This document shows positions 26,742-35,692 of a DNA stretch of 64,000 nt, in pieces. Under the pieces are notes generated by a model. The model saw only the letters and a list, made by a program, of their open reading frames with translations, made no database searches and was not told where the DNA came from. The first letter of the stretch is position 1. Every line of letters begins with the position of its first letter. A program made the position numbers and the translations under genes. Source of the DNA: Aliivibrio sp. S3MY1 (GTDB lineage: Bacteria > Pseudomonadota > Gammaproteobacteria > Enterobacterales > Vibrionaceae); the NCBI RefSeq assembly GCF_028765575.1, contig NZ_JARACO010000017.1, positions 1 to 64,000 on the forward strand. The letters run 5' to 3'.

Positions 26742-28784
26742 ATGTCTAACCCGTTACTCACCTTTACTGATTTACCGCTGTTTTCTCACATTAAGCCTGA
26801 GCACATTCAGCCTGCGGTAGAGCAAGCCATTGCCGATTGTCGCGCAAAAATTGAAGAAGTATTAGCGTCTGATACAGCCCCAAGTTGGGAGAGTATTATT
26901 ATTCCTTTGGCTGAAACCGATGACCGTCTTAGTCGTATTTGGTCACCAGTGAGCCATTTGAACTCAGTACAAAACAGTGAAGCCTTACGTGAAGCGTACG
27001 AAGCGTGTTTACCTGCGTTATCTGAATACGGCACGTGGGTTGGTCAACATAAAGGATTGTACGAAGCGTATAAATCAATTAAAGAAAGTGAGACGTTTGC
27101 AACCCTGTCTCAAGCTCAACAAAAAACAATTGTTGATGAGCTGCGTGATTTTGAACTATCAGGCATTGGTTTACCTGCCGATCAACAAAAACGCTACGGT
27201 GATATCAGTAAGCGTACCTCAGAATTAAGTTCTAACTTCAGCAACAACGTGCTTGATGCAACCATGGGTTGGTCAAAACACATTACCGATGAAGCGGAAT
27301 TATCAGGTTTGCCAGAATCTGCCATGGCGGCAGCAAAAGCCGCGGCAGAAGCAAAAGAGTTAGACGGTTGGTTATTGACACTAGAAATGCCATCGTACAT
27401 TCCAATCATGACTTATGCTGATAATAAACCACTGCGTCGTGAAATTTACGAAGCGTTCGTGACTCGTGCTTCGGATCGTGGTCCAAACGCGGGTAAATGG
27501 GATAACACCGATTTAATCTCTGAAGAGCTGCAACTTCGCCATGAAGTATCACGTTTATTGGGCTTTGCTTCTTACAGTGAAAAGTCACTAGCAACCAAAA
27601 TGGCGGAAAGCCCAACGCAAGTACTGGGCTTTTTAAATGACTTAGCAGCAAAGGCGAAACCACAAGGTGAGCGTGAAGTACAAGAGTTAAAAGCTTTTGT
27701 AAAAGAAGAGTTTGATATTGATGAGTTGGATCTTTGGGATGTGACTTATTATTCTGAAAAGCTAAAACAAAAGCTGTACCAAATCTCTGATGAAGAGCTA
27801 CGTCCTTATTTTCCTGAATCAAAAGCCGTCTCTGGCCTATTTGAAGTCTTAAACCGTTTGTTTGGTATGACGGTAGTTGAGCGTGAAGGTGTTGATGTAT
27901 GGCACGAGTCAGTGCGTTTCTTCGATATCTTTGATTCAAACAATACTTTGCGTGGTAGTTTTTACTTAGATTTATACGCACGTGAGCACAAACGTGGTGG
28001 CGCATGGATGGACGAGTGTCGTGTCCGTCGTATTACTGAAAATGGCGAACTGCAAACGCCAGTGGCCTATCTAACGTGTAACTTCAGTAAGCCTGTTGGT
28101 GGCAAACCAGCGCTGTTTACTCATGATGAAGTAGTTACTTTATTCCACGAATTTGGTCACGGTATTCACCACATGCTAACGCAAATTGATGTGGCGTCAG
28201 TATCTGGTATCAATGGCGTGCCTTGGGATGCGGTTGAATTGCCAAGCCAGTTCTTAGAAAACTGGTGTTATGAAGAAGAAGCGTTGGCGTTTATTTCTGG
28301 TCACTATGAAACGGGTGAGCCGCTACCAAAAGAGATGCTAGATAAAATGCTGGCGGCGAAAAACTTCCAATCAGCGATGTTTATTTTGCGTCAGTTAGAA
28401 TTTGGCATGTTCGATTTCACACTGCACACAAATTACGATCCTGATCTAGGTGCAAAAGTATTAGAAACGCTGGCTGAAGTAAAAGCGAAAGTCGCGGTAT
28501 TACCAAGTGTTGAGTGGAACCGTTTCTCTCACAGCTTTAGTCATATTTTTGCCGGTGGTTACGGTGCGGGTTATTACAGTTACCTATGGGCAGAAGTATT
28601 ATCAGCGGATGCGTTCTCTCGTTTTGAAGAAGAAGGTATTTTTAATACAGAAACAGGCCAAAGTTTCTTGAATAATATTCTTGAGATGGGTGGTAGTGAA
28701 GAGCCTATGGAATTGTTCAAACGTTTCCGTGGCCGTGAGCCACAAGTGGATGCAATGCTGCGTCATGCGGGAATTGGTAAATAA
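26742..28784 (+). CDS. prlC: Oligopeptidase A
   Basis: 680 aa zinc metallopeptidase of family M3 that degrades signal peptides and other short peptides in the cytoplasm. The zinc site HEFGHGIHH (HExxH type) is present in TLFHEFGHGIHHMLT, with the downstream glutamate in ENWCYEE. Start: an ATG at 26736 overlaps the ribosome site AGGA, whereas the ATG at 26742 is six bases after it and gives MSNPLLTFTDLPLF, the family N terminus. A sigma-32-like promoter precedes it and a long inverted repeat follows it. Confidence 0.95.
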   Translation: MSNPLLTFTDLPLFSHIKPEHIQPAVEQAIADCRAKIEEVLASDTAPSWESIIIPLAETDDRLSRIWSPVSHLNSVQNSEALREAYEACLPALSEYGTWVGQHKGLYEAYKSIKESETFATLSQAQQKTIVDELRDFELSGIGLPADQQKRYGDISKRTSELSSNFSNNVLDATMGWSKHITDEAELSGLPESAMAAAKAAAEAKELDGWLLTLEMPSYIPIMTYADNKPLRREIYEAFVTRASDRGPNAGKWDNTDLISEELQLRHEVSRLLGFASYSEKSLATKMAESPTQVLGFLNDLAAKAKPQGEREVQELKAFVKEEFDIDELDLWDVTYYSEKLKQKLYQISDEELRPYFPESKAVSGLFEVLNRLFGMTVVEREGVDVWHESVRFFDIFDSNNTLRGSFYLDLYAREHKRGGAWMDECRVRRITENGELQTPVAYLTCNFSKPVGGKPALFTHDEVVTLFHEFGHGIHHMLTQIDVASVSGINGVPWDAVELPSQFLENWCYEEEALAFISGHYETGEPLPKEMLDKMLAAKNFQSAMFILRQLEFGMFDFTLHTNYDPDLGAKVLETLAEVKAKVAVLPSVEWNRFSHSFSHIFAGGYGAGYYSYLWAEVLSADAFSRFEEEGIFNTETGQSFLNNILEMGGSEEPMELFKRFRGREPQVDAMLRHAGIGK

Positions 28785-28788
28785 AACT

Positions 28789-28933
28789 ATACGCTAGCGC
28801 TAACTAGAAACTAGACGCTTCGCTTCTATAAGAGCAGGAAATGGTCCGTATGGATACGTAATTTATCCAGTTGCCGTTTTTCTGCTCTTATCGTTTCTAG
28901 ACGCGAAGCGTTATAGTTAGCGATAGCGTATCG
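28789..28933. repeat. Long imperfect inverted repeat, copy B
   Basis: About 145 bp between prlC and cyaY. The outer arms ATACGCTAGCGCTAACTA and its near complement (TAGTTAGCGATAGCGTAT) differ at one position over 18 bp; the inner arms pair TAAGAGCAG with CTGCTCTTA. Between them lie further GCGAAGCG/CGCTTCGC and TTTCTAG/CTAGAAA pairs in rearranged order. The core CGCTTCGCTT is shared with the element at 25611. It may terminate both convergent genes. Confidence 0.75.
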
Positions 28934-28938
28934 AGAAA

Positions 28939-29253
28939 TTAAGCCCACTCAATCTCTTCATCAGCGTGCTTCTGGCATTCTTCTTTTACCATCTCGATAA
29001 ATTCCATACCCGTCTTAGAGCATGTCCATTTCTCATCAGTATAAGCAAAGTGGAAGCCACCAGATTTTGATGCTAACCAAATTTCGTGCATTGGTTCTTG
29101 TTTGCTAATTACGATTTGGCTGCGGTTTTCAAATTCTAGTGTTAATACGTTACCCGTGATAACGGGCTCAATATCGGCACCAGATTCATCAATCATATCT
29201 TCGATTAATTGCAGTTTTTCATCGACTAGTTCGTGAAATTCAGTGTTATTCAT
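28939..29253 (-). CDS. cyaY: Frataxin-like iron-sulphur protein CyaY
   Basis: 104 aa from the internal ATG at 29253, which gives MNNTEFHELVDEKLQLIED, the CyaY N terminus; a longer frame to 29340 adds 29 residues of no known match and lacks a good ribosome site. The acidic first helix (ELVDEKLQLIEDMIDE) binds iron, and the sheet carries NRSQIVISKQEPMHEIWLA, the conserved frataxin surface. It regulates iron supply to the IscS/IscU assembly complex. Divergent from lptM, as in E. coli. Confidence 0.95.
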   Translation of the reverse strand: MNNTEFHELVDEKLQLIEDMIDESGADIEPVITGNVLTLEFENRSQIVISKQEPMHEIWLASKSGGFHFAYTDEKWTCSKTGMEFIEMVKEECQKHADEEIEWA

Positions 29254-29334
29254 CTTATTTATCCTATTGCTTTTCTTGGCTGTGGTGCGATTATAGAGAG
29301 CATAACCAGATATTAACACTAATGGTAAAATCTT

Positions 29335-29454
29335 ATGCAAAAAAGAGTGATGGCGTTAATGCTATTGAGTGCCTTAACACTGGCTGGCTGTGGTCAAACA
29401 GGATCGTTGTACATGCCAGCAGATGACGCACCAAAAACAGAAGTAGCAGAATAA
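29335..29454 (+). CDS. lptM: Small lipoprotein LptM (YifL)
   Basis: 39 aa. A signal sequence (MQKRVMALMLLSALT) ends in lipobox LAGC with the acylated cysteine at residue 19, followed by GQTGSLYMP, the GQ-G-LY-P motif of YifL/LptM. In E. coli this lipoprotein helps the LPS translocon LptD/LptE fold at the outer membrane. It sits in its conserved place between cyaY and lysA, 69 bp before lysA. Confidence 0.92.
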   Translation: MQKRVMALMLLSALTLAGCGQTGSLYMPADDAPKTEVAE

Positions 29455-29523
29455 TTTATTTGTAGCCTGTGTATTTGAATAATCATTGGCTAATAAACAC
29501 AGAACTAGACAAGGAAGACGACA

Positions 29524-30777
29524 TTGGATTATTTCAATTATAAGGATGATGGACAACTTTGGGCTGAAGAGTTACCCGTTGCACAATTAGCAGAACAGTA
29601 TGGCACACCATTGTACGTGTATTCTCGAGCAACATTAGAGCGTCATTGGAATGCATTTGATAGCTCTGTTGGTGAGCAACCTCACCTTGTGTGCTATGCC
29701 GTTAAAGCAAACTCAAATATTGGTGTGTTGAATGCACTTGCCCGTCTAGGCTCAGGGTTTGATATTGTGTCTCAAGGTGAGCTTGAGCGCGTTGTGGCAG
29801 CCGGTGGAGACCCAAAAAAAGTCGTTTTCTCTGGTGTGGGTAAAACGGCTGATGAAATGCGTCGTGCGTTAGAGCTTAATATTAAATGTTTTAATGTGGA
29901 ATCAGAGCCAGAGCTTGAGCGCTTAAATACCGTTGCTGCTGAGATGGGAGTTATAGCGCCTATTTCATTACGTATTAATCCCGATGTGGATGCAAAAACA
30001 CACCCGTATATTTCAACAGGGTTGCGTGATAATAAATTTGGTATCGCCTTTGAGCGTGCGCCGGAAGTATACAAATTTGCACAAACCTTATCGAATTTAG
30101 ATATTCAAGGTATTGATTGCCATATTGGTTCTCAGTTAACGGATATCACGCCATTCATTGATGCCACCGATCGTCTTCTTACCTTAATTGATGATTTAAA
30201 AGCGCAAGGTGTCAATATTCGTCACCTTGATGTTGGTGGTGGTTTAGGGGTGGTTTATCGTGATGAGTTACCGCCACAGCCATCAGAATACGCAGCGGCT
30301 TTATTAAGCCGTCTCGTGGGCCGTGAAGATCTTGAATTGATTTTTGAACCAGGTCGTGCGATTGCAGCAAATGCCGGTATTTTAGTAACTAAAGTTGAAT
30401 TCTTAAAGCACACCGAGCATAAAAACTTTGCCATTATTGATGCGGCAATGAATGACTTAATGCGTCCAGCACTATATCAAGCGTGGCAAGATATCGTGCC
30501 TGTGGCTCCTCGTGAAGGAGAAGCGCAAAGCTATGATTTAGTTGGACCTATTTGCGAAACCGGTGACTTCTTAGGTAAAGACCGTGATCTAGTTCTCGAA
30601 GCTGATGACTTGCTTGCGGTTCGTTCGTCTGGAGCCTATGGTTTTGTGATGTCATCAAACTATAATACGCGTACTCGCGCCGCAGAAATAATGGTTGATG
30701 GGAACCAAGTTCATCTTGTTCGTAAACGAGAAGAGTTAAGTTCTTTATGGGAGCTAGAATCCATTCTACCAAACTAA
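29524..30777 (+). CDS. lysA: Diaminopimelate decarboxylase
   Basis: 417 aa PLP enzyme making lysine from meso-diaminopimelate. The PLP lysine is K61 in CYAVKANSN. The substrate and phosphate motifs HIGSQL, DVGGGLGV, FEPGRAI and the active-site CETGDF are all present. The start is TTG, with AAGGAAG six bases upstream. It is followed by its own terminator and then dapF, which makes its substrate. Confidence 0.97.
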   Translation: MDYFNYKDDGQLWAEELPVAQLAEQYGTPLYVYSRATLERHWNAFDSSVGEQPHLVCYAVKANSNIGVLNALARLGSGFDIVSQGELERVVAAGGDPKKVVFSGVGKTADEMRRALELNIKCFNVESEPELERLNTVAAEMGVIAPISLRINPDVDAKTHPYISTGLRDNKFGIAFERAPEVYKFAQTLSNLDIQGIDCHIGSQLTDITPFIDATDRLLTLIDDLKAQGVNIRHLDVGGGLGVVYRDELPPQPSEYAAALLSRLVGREDLELIFEPGRAIAANAGILVTKVEFLKHTEHKNFAIIDAAMNDLMRPALYQAWQDIVPVAPREGEAQSYDLVGPICETGDFLGKDRDLVLEADDLLAVRSSGAYGFVMSSNYNTRTRAAEIMVDGNQVHLVRKREELSSLWELESILPN

Positions 30778-30785
30778 CTTAGATT

Positions 30786-30819
30786 AAAGAGCAAGCAGCT
30801 TAACGTTACTTGCTCTTTT
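30786..30819 (+). terminator. Terminator after lysA
   Basis: Stem AAAGAGCAAG with CTTGCTCTTT around a 13-base loop, then T, between lysA and dapF. It may attenuate rather than fully separate the two genes. Confidence 0.8.
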
Positions 30820-30855
30820 GGTATTCAACCTAAAATATAAAAAAGAAGAACAACT

Positions 30856-31686
30856 ATGCACTTTCATTTTTCTAAAATGCACGGGCTTGGCAATGACTTT
30901 ATGGTGGTTGACTGCTTAACTCAAAATATTTTCTTTTCACCAGATTTAATCCGTCGCTTAGCGGATCGTAATCGTGGTATTGGTTTTGACCAGCTATTGG
31001 TGGTTGAAGCGCCCTATGATCCTGAAACTGATTTTCACTATCGTATTTTTAATGCAGATGGTACAGAGGTAGAGCAATGTGGTAATGGCGCTCGCTGTTT
31101 TGCACGCTTTGTTCGAATGAAAGGCTTAACCAATAAAATCAGTATTTCGGTCAGTACCAAAAAAGGCAAAATGACGTTAAAAGTGGAAGATGATGATCAA
31201 ATAACGGTAAACATGGGTGAGCCAGTGTTTGAACCAAATAGAATTCCATTTAAAGCCACTCAAGCGGAGAAAACCTATTTATTGCGAGCAGAAGATAAAA
31301 CACTTTTCTGTGGTGCGGTAAGTATGGGTAATCCACATTGTGTCACAGTAGTTGATGATGTTGATAATTATGACGTTGATAAATATGGTCCGTTAGTTGA
31401 AGGGCACGAACGTTTTCCTGATCGTGTTAATGCCGGTTTTATGGAAATTATTTCATCGAATGAAGTGAAACTACGTGTTTATGAGCGTGGTGCTGGTGAA
31501 ACTCAAGCGTGTGGAAGTGGCGCATGTGGTGCGGTTGCTATTGGTATCATGCAAGAATTATTAGGTGAAGACGTTAACGTTTCTCTGCCTGGCGGCGATT
31601 TACAGATTTCATGGAAAGGTCCTGGTTACCCGTTGTTTATGACTGGTCCTGCAACCCATGTTTATGATGGTCAATTATCAATATGA
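30856..31686 (+). CDS. dapF: Diaminopimelate epimerase
   Basis: 276 aa. Converts LL- to meso-diaminopimelate, the last step before lysine and a cell-wall precursor. The two catalytic cysteines are Cys75 in EQCGNGARC and Cys219 in TQACGSGAC, equivalent to C73 and C217 of E. coli. The N terminus [19 protein letters not shown] is canonical. Its stop overlaps the start of the DUF484 gene by 4 bp, and that gene overlaps xerC, giving a dapF-DUF484-xerC operon as in E. coli. Confidence 0.98.
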   Translation: MHFHFSKMHGLGNDFMVVDCLTQNIFFSPDLIRRLADRNRGIGFDQLLVVEAPYDPETDFHYRIFNADGTEVEQCGNGARCFARFVRMKGLTNKISISVSTKKGKMTLKVEDDDQITVNMGEPVFEPNRIPFKATQAEKTYLLRAEDKTLFCGAVSMGNPHCVTVVDDVDNYDVDKYGPLVEGHERFPDRVNAGFMEIISSNEVKLRVYERGAGETQACGSGACGAVAIGIMQELLGEDVNVSLPGGDLQISWKGPGYPLFMTGPATHVYDGQLSI

Positions 31687-32384
31687 ATAATGTAACATTA
31701 ATCGAGCCGCAACCCACTCAACTAACTGAAGACGTTGTTGCTCAATTTTTAATGGACCATCCTGATTTTTTTCAGCAGCATCCAGAGTTACTTGGGCGAA
31801 TTAAAGTCGATACGCCTGAGCGTGGTGTGGTGTCTTTAGTTGAAGTGCAAGTCAGTAAATTGCGTGCTCGCATTGGTGACTTAGAAGAAGAAATTACTCA
31901 ACTAATGTCATTGGCCGCAAAAAACGATCGTCTGTTTCATGATTTTGCTAATATACAAAAACAATTATTACTGTGTGAGAATTTTTCTCAAGCGGCAAAA
32001 ATTATCGAGCAAAAAGCACTTTCTCTAGATCTAACCGCGCATATTAAAATCATTGATCATTCACATCCTAAGTATCATGTGGATAAAACCGCACTTGATA
32101 ATTTTATTAAAAAGTTTTTGAATGGACACTCTGCGTATTTAGGTCGCTTACGTAAGGCTGAGCGTGATAGCTTATTGGCCTATGGCGGGCTTGACCATTC
32201 AAGCGCTGAATTAGGCTCGTTTGCTATCCTTCCATTAGGTCAATCTCAACCTATTGGGGTAATGGCGTTTGCTAGTCGTGATGGCCGGCATTTTGAACCC
32301 AATATGGATACCTTATTTTTAGAACAGCTAGTTAGTGTTTTTCATTATTTATTAATGCAATGGTCGAAATCTTCTCATGAGTGA
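31683..32384 (+). CDS. DUF484 family protein (YigA-like)
   Basis: 233 aa cytoplasmic protein in the conserved place between dapF and xerC. Residues about 18-40 ([20 protein letters not shown]) are the family signature, followed by a coiled coil (about 55-85) and a GAF-like domain (about 95-230, with [20 protein letters not shown]). The function is unknown. It overlaps dapF by 4 bp and xerC by 8 bp, so translation is coupled. Confidence 0.92.
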   Translation: MNNVTLIEPQPTQLTEDVVAQFLMDHPDFFQQHPELLGRIKVDTPERGVVSLVEVQVSKLRARIGDLEEEITQLMSLAAKNDRLFHDFANIQKQLLLCENFSQAAKIIEQKALSLDLTAHIKIIDHSHPKYHVDKTALDNFIKKFLNGHSAYLGRLRKAERDSLLAYGGLDHSSAELGSFAILPLGQSQPIGVMAFASRDGRHFEPNMDTLFLEQLVSVFHYLLMQWSKSSHE

Positions 32385-33288
32385 TGTACTTCCTCTCCAA
32401 TATTCCAAACATCTTGACGCCTTTTATGAATTCTTACGTAATGAAAAAGGCTTAAGTATCTATACCCAACGCAGTTATAAGCGCCAACTCACCACGATTG
32501 CTGAGCAACTGGTTGAGTTAGGCGTAGAGTCTTGGCAAGACGTCGATGCGGGTTGGGTACGTCAAATTACCAGTAAAGGCATGCGAGAAGGATTGAAAGC
32601 GAGTAGCTTATCCACTCGATTATCTTCATTGCGCAGTTTTTTTGATTTTCTTGTATTGCGTAACATATTAACGGCCAACCCTGCTAAAGGGGTTTCTGCG
32701 CCTCGTAAATCTCGTCCATTACCAAAAAATATTGATGTGGATGAGATGGGTCAGTTACTTGAAGTTAAGGAAGATGATCCATTATCGATTCGTGATCGTG
32801 CCATGATGGAACTGATGTATGGTGCTGGTTTACGTTTGGCTGAATTGGTGGGCATTGATGTTCGTGATATTCAATTACGCCAAGGTGAATTACGAGTTAT
32901 TGGTAAAGGCGATAAAGAACGTAAAGTGCCTTTTTCGGGTCAAGCGAAAGAGTGGTTAGGACATTGGTTACAAGTTCGAAATCAATTAGCAAAACCAGAA
33001 GAGCCTGGATTATTTGTCTCTAAATTGGGCGTTCGTATTTCGCATCGAAATGTGCAAAAACGCATGGCTGAGTGGGGAATGAAACAAGGGGTCAATAGTC
33101 ATATTAGCCCGCATAAATTACGTCACTCATTTGCAACTCACATGCTTGAATCGAGTGGTAATTTACGTGCCGTTCAAGAGTTACTTGGGCATGAAAATAT
33201 TTCTACTACACAAATTTATACCCATTTAGATTTTCAACATCTTGCTCAAGCGTATGACCAAGCGCACCCAAGAGCGAAGAAAAAATAA
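32377..33288 (+). CDS. xerC: Site-specific tyrosine recombinase XerC
   Basis: 303 aa, near E. coli XerC (298). With XerD it resolves chromosome dimers at dif during division. The N-terminal SAM-like core-binding domain (about 8-95) precedes the catalytic domain with Arg in [10 protein letters not shown], the [11 protein letters not shown] box, [12 protein letters not shown] with the second His, and the tyrosine nucleophile in IYTHLD. Genomic position after dapF and DUF484 identifies it as XerC rather than XerD. A terminator follows; the HAD gene yigB that follows in E. coli is absent here. Confidence 0.96.
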   Translation: MSDVLPLQYSKHLDAFYEFLRNEKGLSIYTQRSYKRQLTTIAEQLVELGVESWQDVDAGWVRQITSKGMREGLKASSLSTRLSSLRSFFDFLVLRNILTANPAKGVSAPRKSRPLPKNIDVDEMGQLLEVKEDDPLSIRDRAMMELMYGAGLRLAELVGIDVRDIQLRQGELRVIGKGDKERKVPFSGQAKEWLGHWLQVRNQLAKPEEPGLFVSKLGVRISHRNVQKRMAEWGMKQGVNSHISPHKLRHSFATHMLESSGNLRAVQELLGHENISTTQIYTHLDFQHLAQAYDQAHPRAKKK

Positions 33289-33324
33289 GTTGTTCAACTG
33301 AGTATCTAGATTGATATCAAGTAT

Positions 33325-33364
33325 AAAAAAGCCAGATGCGTATTATTACGTATCTGGCTTTTTT
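33325..33364. terminator. Terminator after xerC
   Basis: A stem of about 17 bp (AAAAAGCCAGATGCGTA with TACGTATCTGGCTTTTT, one G-T pair) with a TTAT loop and flanking A and T runs. Confidence 0.92.
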
Positions 33365-33458
33365 AGGTTTGATTGTTTTCACTGTGAACTTAGCTAACTA
33401 TTTGTTTTTAAAAAACAGTTAACCATTTAGCCTATGGTGGGCCAAATAGTCTATACGC

Positions 33459-34256
33459 TTATTTTAATAATAGGTTTTCTAAGTAATGAGCAACGGCTTC
33501 GTCGGCAGATGAGCCGATAACTTCATTATTTGGCAGGGCTTTTTTTACTTTCTCATGCGATGTTCCCATCACGATCCCTTTACCAGCCATATGCAGCATT
33601 TCATAATCATTCATGCCATCACCAAACGCGATGCAGTTATCTAATGTTTTACCAAGTAACTTAGCAACGGCTTCTAATGCAGCGCCTTTAGAGACTTCTG
33701 AGGCCATCACCTCTAAGCACCAAGGGGTTGAGAAAGCGACCATTAATTGATCGCCAAATTGTGCTTTTAGCTTCGTTTCATATTGCACCAAATATTCATG
33801 CTCTGGCATGGTTACGAAAATTTTTGCCATGTTTTCAACCGGTGGGTTTTCAACATCAAATAAAGTGTAAGTAAAACCACTGTCGTGGAATTTTTTTAAT
33901 TCTTCATTTTCTTGGTGGATAAACCATTTATCGTCTGAGTACATATGAATAGATAAAGAGTCATCATTTTTTAGCAGGTTTAATACTTGTGGAACTAAAT
34001 GTTCAGGTAAGTTTTTACTGTAAATAAGATTGTCATCGGCATCATGAACACGAGCGCCGTTAGAAGTGATCATATAAGCCGGGATGCCGACATCTTTACG
34101 AATATTACCGACATCAATGTGATGACGGCCCGTTGCAAAAATAAAGGTCAGGTCTTGTTGGTGCAGTTTATGTAGTGTTTTTTTAGTGAAGTCTGCAATT
34201 TTGTGTTCAGGAGTCAGTAGTGTGCCGTCAAGATCAGATGCAACGATAGTAATCAT
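33459..34256 (-). CDS. yigL: Cof-type HAD phosphatase (YigL-like)
   Basis: 265 aa HAD hydrolase with a C2B cap. Motif I DLDGTLL (residues 8-14), motif II TSNG, the lysine in EVSKGAALEAVAK and motif IV GDGMNDYEML are all present. E. coli YigL (266 aa) dephosphorylates pyridoxal phosphate and sugar phosphates and is the enzyme that relieves glucose-phosphate stress under SgrS control. It follows pldB in the same direction, the E. coli pldB-yigL order, which supports the name. Confidence 0.88.
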   Translation of the reverse strand: MITIVASDLDGTLLTPEHKIADFTKKTLHKLHQQDLTFIFATGRHHIDVGNIRKDVGIPAYMITSNGARVHDADDNLIYSKNLPEHLVPQVLNLLKNDDSLSIHMYSDDKWFIHQENEELKKFHDSGFTYTLFDVENPPVENMAKIFVTMPEHEYLVQYETKLKAQFGDQLMVAFSTPWCLEVMASEVSKGAALEAVAKLLGKTLDNCIAFGDGMNDYEMLHMAGKGIVMGTSHEKVKKALPNNEVIGSSADEAVAHYLENLLLK

Positions 34257-34377
34257 AAAGCCTCAGAAATAAAGAATAGATTCAAAAAATAACTGAGTTT
34301 AGTTTACGCCACTTTATAAAGAAAAAAGAGGGTAAAGATAACAATATTGCTTTTCCTCTTTTTACTTTAGTAAGGCA

Positions 34378-35355
34378 TTATATTTCTGATGATGAGTTAT
34401 GTTGTTGGAAAAAATTAAGGATTTCAGAGAGCGCTTGATTGCGGCAACTATCGGATTCAAAAAGTAATTCATGTTTCGCTTTTTTAATCGAGATTAATTG
34501 GCAATGCGGGGCTTTTTTTTGAAAATCGACATGAGCATTATTATCCACAATACGGTCGCTTTCCCCCTGAAGTAATAACGTAGGCACAGAGCAAGAAGCG
34601 GCTTGCTCGACGCAGAGTTTTGCCCCTTTTAAACTTTGATTTACCCAGTGATTACTTGGTCCACCGATCTGCAGCTCAGGCTTCAGGTTGTATAATTCAC
34701 GGAACCATTGATAGCGAACTTCACAGGTGGTTAATGTGTTATCTAAAAAGGGTTTTTCATGATAGGGAGTTTGCCCTAAAGCGTAAGAGGGCCGTGAAGT
34801 CCAACGACTTAAATAGTGACTTATTGGCCCTGCAATCGGTTTTAACCAAGGCTGAATATGAATACCGTGCATTGGTGCGCTTAATGCCATTGCTGAATAT
34901 GGGTGTGAGTGAGTCTCTACATATTGAGTGGCAATCGCGCCGCCCATAGAGTGGCCAAGTAAATAACAATCTTGGTAGTCTTTAGGTGTAATTAGGTATT
35001 GAGTCATGTTGTTTAGATCGAGAATATAATCATTGAAGTCTTCGATATGCCCAATATCTTGATTATCAGTTAGTCGATCAGACAGGCCTTGTCCTCGGTG
35101 ATCAAAGGAATAGATATCATAACCCTGACCGAAAAGGTCATAAAATAGCTCTTGGTATTTATGAACACTTTCAATGCGTCCGTTGACGACCATGATAGCT
35201 TTGCGGTTGGCTGGACTGGTAAAACTTACCCAATGCAGTTGTGTTGCTTTTTCACCTTGATAAAATCCGTGTTGGCGTTTTTCCCAAAAAGGAGTAACGT
35301 GATTTTTCATGGTTTCAAGGTAATGTGATTCTTGAGTAAAGGCGGTCTCTTTCAT
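34378..35355 (-). CDS. pldB: Lysophospholipase L2 (PldB), alpha/beta hydrolase
   Basis: 325 aa. The nucleophile elbow is LLGHSMGGAIATQY, with the oxyanion region DHRGQGLSDR and the C-terminal LQGESDRIVDN and AKHELLFESD carrying the acid and histidine. No signal peptide. It removes the acyl chain from lysophospholipids at the inner membrane. Located just upstream of yigL, 121 bp apart, as in E. coli. Confidence 0.9.
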   Translation of the reverse strand: MKETAFTQESHYLETMKNHVTPFWEKRQHGFYQGEKATQLHWVSFTSPANRKAIMVVNGRIESVHKYQELFYDLFGQGYDIYSFDHRGQGLSDRLTDNQDIGHIEDFNDYILDLNNMTQYLITPKDYQDCYLLGHSMGGAIATQYVETHSHPYSAMALSAPMHGIHIQPWLKPIAGPISHYLSRWTSRPSYALGQTPYHEKPFLDNTLTTCEVRYQWFRELYNLKPELQIGGPSNHWVNQSLKGAKLCVEQAASCSVPTLLLQGESDRIVDNNAHVDFQKKAPHCQLISIKKAKHELLFESDSCRNQALSEILNFFQQHNSSSEI

Positions 35356-35692
35356 TAGGCTTACAACATGACAGTAAATAATGGGTTGTGGATATTATAT
35401 ACCAAGAAAACTTAAGTTGAAGAATTCAAGGTTTATCCTTCTTTTGTTACTTTAAGAAAAAGGACGAAATCTCTTATTCGCAACTGTTATGTAACGTCTA
35501 CAGAAGTAATCGCACATTCTGACTATTTCTTGCATATTAATTAAGCAAATGTATGTTTTTTCTTATGCTATTCGATTATTATGTATATAAATCAAATTAC
35601 CATTTGTCGTTCTTTTTCTTAAGAATATGATGATTATGCCGATAATTATCTTTATGACATTTGTACTTGTAACAGGATATCGCTTTTAAGTT
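35356..35692. other. Intergenic region pldB / EAL-HDOD gene
   Basis: About 337 bp between divergent genes. I see no gene, no strong palindrome and no convincing promoter pair. The ribosome site before the downstream gene is weak. It should hold the promoters of both genes. Confidence 0.5.

Noticed and set aside
27406-28005. A 199-codon minus-strand frame within prlC.
   Set aside because: It is antisense to conserved oligopeptidase A codons and lacks family features; long antisense frames are expected in biased coding DNA.
28939-29340. Longer CyaY starting at 29340.
   Set aside because: The extra 29 residues do not resemble CyaY and overlap lptM on the other strand; the ATG at 29253 has the better context and family N terminus.
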